6,919 bases of DNA from Candidatus Saccharimonadota bacterium (GTDB taxonomy: Bacteria > Patescibacteriota > Saccharimonadia > Saccharimonadales > Saccharimonadaceae): NCBI GenBank assembly GCA_017515925.1, contig JAFWEB010000080.1:1-6919 (forward strand), in the 5' to 3' direction. Shown here piece after piece: positions 5,415 through 6,919 of the stretch. Position 1 is the first letter of the stretch. Every line of letters begins with the position of its first letter. A program made the translations under genes and the position numbers. The notes below the pieces were generated by a model. That model ran no database searches and was not told where the DNA came from. It saw only the letters and a program-made list of their open reading frames with translations.

Positions 5415-6065
5415 ATGGGTCCTATAATTGTTCCAACAATTCTAACAAATAGCACAGAGCAGTACAAGCAAATTGTAGCTGTATATCAGGCTTTTGCTAA
5501 GCGCGTGCAAGTAGATATCGCCGATGGCACTTTTGCGCCGAATAAAACCATCCCAGTAGACAATGTTTGGTGGCCACAGGAATGGGAAACCGACATCCAT
5601 ATGATGGTGGTTCGCCCATCCGAGCATATGCCAGTTCTACTAAAATTGAAGCCAAATCTAGTGATTTTCCACGCCGAAACAGGGGAGAATTTGCTCCCAA
5701 TGTTTGATCAGCTACACGAGGCTGGTATCAAGGCTGGCGTAGCATTGATGCGCCCAACTTATCCAGGTAGCTACAAAGAATTCATCGAGGCAGCTGACCA
5801 TGTACAGGTATTTGCCGGCGAAATTGGTGTCCAAGGTAGCCAAGCAGACATGCTTCAGACAGAGAAGATTAAGCTAATTAAAGATATCAATCCGAATTGC
5901 GAAATTGGTTGGGACGGTGGTGCAAATATGAAAACCACCCGTGCGATTGCCAAGGCCGGCGCAGACGTAATTAATGTTGGTTCGGCACTCGCCACAGCGC
6001 AAGATCCAAAAGCCATGTTTGACGCATTATCGGCAGAGCCGGATAAAAGAGGGGTGGTCATTTAA
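5415..6065 (+). CDS. rpe: Ribulose-phosphate 3-epimerase-like protein, divergent
   Basis: TIM-barrel protein of the Rpe family, which converts ribulose 5-phosphate to xylulose 5-phosphate. Normal length at 216 residues. Family landmarks: VPTILTNS (6-13), VQVDIADGTFAPN (31-43), DIHMMV (60-65), IFHAE (84-88), GIKAGVAL (104-111), WDGGAN (166-171) and GADVINVGSAL (182-192). Of the four usual metal ligands Asp34, His62 and Asp167 are present, but the first His (the H of the H-x-D motif) is Gln32. The usual PGFGGQ-type loop reads GEIGVQGSQ. Rpe is the best fit given rpiB next door, but a related hexulose or allulose phosphate epimerase cannot be excluded. A GGAGG site (5406-5410) lies 4 nt before the ATG. 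The stop TAA overlaps the next gene's ATG by one base (TAATG). Confidence 0.85.
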   Translation: MGPIIVPTILTNSTEQYKQIVAVYQAFAKRVQVDIADGTFAPNKTIPVDNVWWPQEWETDIHMMVVRPSEHMPVLLKLKPNLVIFHAETGENLLPMFDQLHEAGIKAGVALMRPTYPGSYKEFIEAADHVQVFAGEIGVQGSQADMLQTEKIKLIKDINPNCEIGWDGGANMKTTRAIAKAGADVINVGSALATAQDPKAMFDALSAEPDKRGVVI

Positions 6066-6919
6066 TGGCGCGAATTATTTCTCTAGGCTCGGCACTTCAA
6101 GATCTCTATCTAATAGATAGAGACGATTTCCATGCGACTAATGTTTATAGCTATTCCGAAAAAGATACAAAGTCGATTTTTGGTGATTTGATCATCGGCA
6201 CAAAGGTAGATATTGATAAATTATCCTACCAAGTAGGAGGTGGCGGAACTAATGCGGCGGTGGAATTTGCCAGACATGGTCACGAATGTACCTATTTTGG
6301 TAATATTGGCCACGATGCAGCTGGCGATGCAGTCATTACATGCTTGCAGAAGGCTGGCGTAGATACCAGATATATCAGATTTGCTCCAAAACGCAGCACT
6401 GGATGCTCGGTGATTTTGCTAGATACTCACACTGGCGAGCGTACGATTCTCACCCACAGAGGTGCATCAGCTAAATTTGATAATTTAGACGAAAAAGATT
6501 TGGAAGTATTGAAACCGGATTGGCTCTATGTTACATCGCTCAGAGGTGATATGGATATCTTGAATAGGTTTTTCAAAAAAGCACACGAGATTGGCTGCAA
6601 GGTGATGTTTAATCCGGGCAAACTGGAGCTGGAACAAAAGAGAGCATTGACTAATCTTCTAAAATATGTTGATATATTGCTTGTGAATCGAACCGAAGCG
6701 CAACAAATTGTGCCAGGGGTAGTTTTGACAGAATTGATTGTACACCTAGGGAATTTGGTACCTACGGCAATTATTACAGATAGTAGCATGGGTGCAATTG
6801 CGACTAATGGTGAAAAAACCTACCGATTTAGCATCTATGAGGATTGTCCAGTCAAAGATACGACTGGTGCAGGCGATGCTTTTGGCTCAGGATTTTTAGC
6901 ACATCTAGCTGCCGGCAAA
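6065..6919 (+). CDS. PfkB-family carbohydrate kinase, ribokinase-like, 3' end outside the window
   Basis: The frame stays open for 285 codons to the window end; a full-length member is about 300-330 residues, so little is missing. PfkB enzymes phosphorylate sugars or nucleosides with ATP. The first signature appears as VGGGGTNAAVEFARHG (57-72), the fold continues with GNIGHDAAGD (79-88), and NRTEA (208-212) matches the family's N-x-x-E motif. The second signature is KDTTGAGDAFGSGF (264-277), whose Asp271 is the catalytic base and whose GAGD forms the anion hole. The substrate cannot be read from the sequence: ribokinase is favoured by adjacent rpiB and rpe, but adenosine kinase-like, fructokinase or a sugar-phosphate kinase remain possible. 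A GAGGGG site (6049-6054) precedes the ATG by 10 nt, and the ATG overlaps the rpe stop by one base, so translation is probably coupled. Confidence 0.93.
   Translation, partial: MARIISLGSALQDLYLIDRDDFHATNVYSYSEKDTKSIFGDLIIGTKVDIDKLSYQVGGGGTNAAVEFARHGHECTYFGNIGHDAAGDAVITCLQKAGVDTRYIRFAPKRSTGCSVILLDTHTGERTILTHRGASAKFDNLDEKDLEVLKPDWLYVTSLRGDMDILNRFFKKAHEIGCKVMFNPGKLELEQKRALTNLLKYVDILLVNRTEAQQIVPGVVLTELIVHLGNLVPTAIITDSSMGAIATNGEKTYRFSIYEDCPVKDTTGAGDAFGSGFLAHLAAGK

Overview
The window looks like part of a small-genome bacterium of the candidate phyla radiation (Patescibacteria), most likely Saccharibacteria or a relative. The clues are the compact gap-rpiB-rpe-pfkB sugar cluster, a glyceraldehyde-3-phosphate dehydrogenase with an added acidic tail, a 764-residue protein resembling an uncharacterised family I associate with Patescibacteria, and modest GC content. 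The phylum call is inference from remembered family likeness; no search was run. The genetic code looks standard: all long frames use TGG for Trp and carry no internal TGA.

Layout. (1) Positions 2-154 are the last 50 codons of ribosomal protein S7. (2) Positions 155-310 hold an 84-bp imperfect palindrome ending in a T-run, then a degenerate second copy of its apex and right arm, which runs into the 5' end of a HepT-like (DUF86) gene with no partner antitoxin. (3) Positions 655-2949 encode a large protein of unknown function: an N-terminal region with a Trp-Cys motif followed by about eleven helical repeats. Its extended -10 promoter is so close to the ATG that the mRNA is probably leaderless. 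(4) A bidirectional terminator separates it from a convergent minus-strand gene (2992-3678) of unknown function, which has a near-consensus promoter, an inverted repeat at the predicted transcription start and a structured leader. (5) From 3853 to the window end runs a plus-strand operon: glyceraldehyde-3-phosphate dehydrogenase, ribose-5-phosphate isomerase B, a ribulose-phosphate 3-epimerase-like protein and a PfkB-family sugar kinase cut by the window end.

How the genes work together. The four operon genes join lower glycolysis to the non-oxidative pentose phosphate pathway. RpiB and Rpe interconvert pentose phosphates, the kinase probably feeds a sugar or nucleoside into that pool, and GAPDH oxidises the triose phosphate that results. 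Spacing is very tight (3 nt, 11 nt, and a 1-nt overlap), so co-transcription and translational coupling are likely. The most unusual points are that gap and rpiB lie in the same reading frame with one TGA between them after an acidic linker-like tail, that the epimerase has Gln where a metal-binding His is expected, and that the two unknown genes have distinctive control regions.
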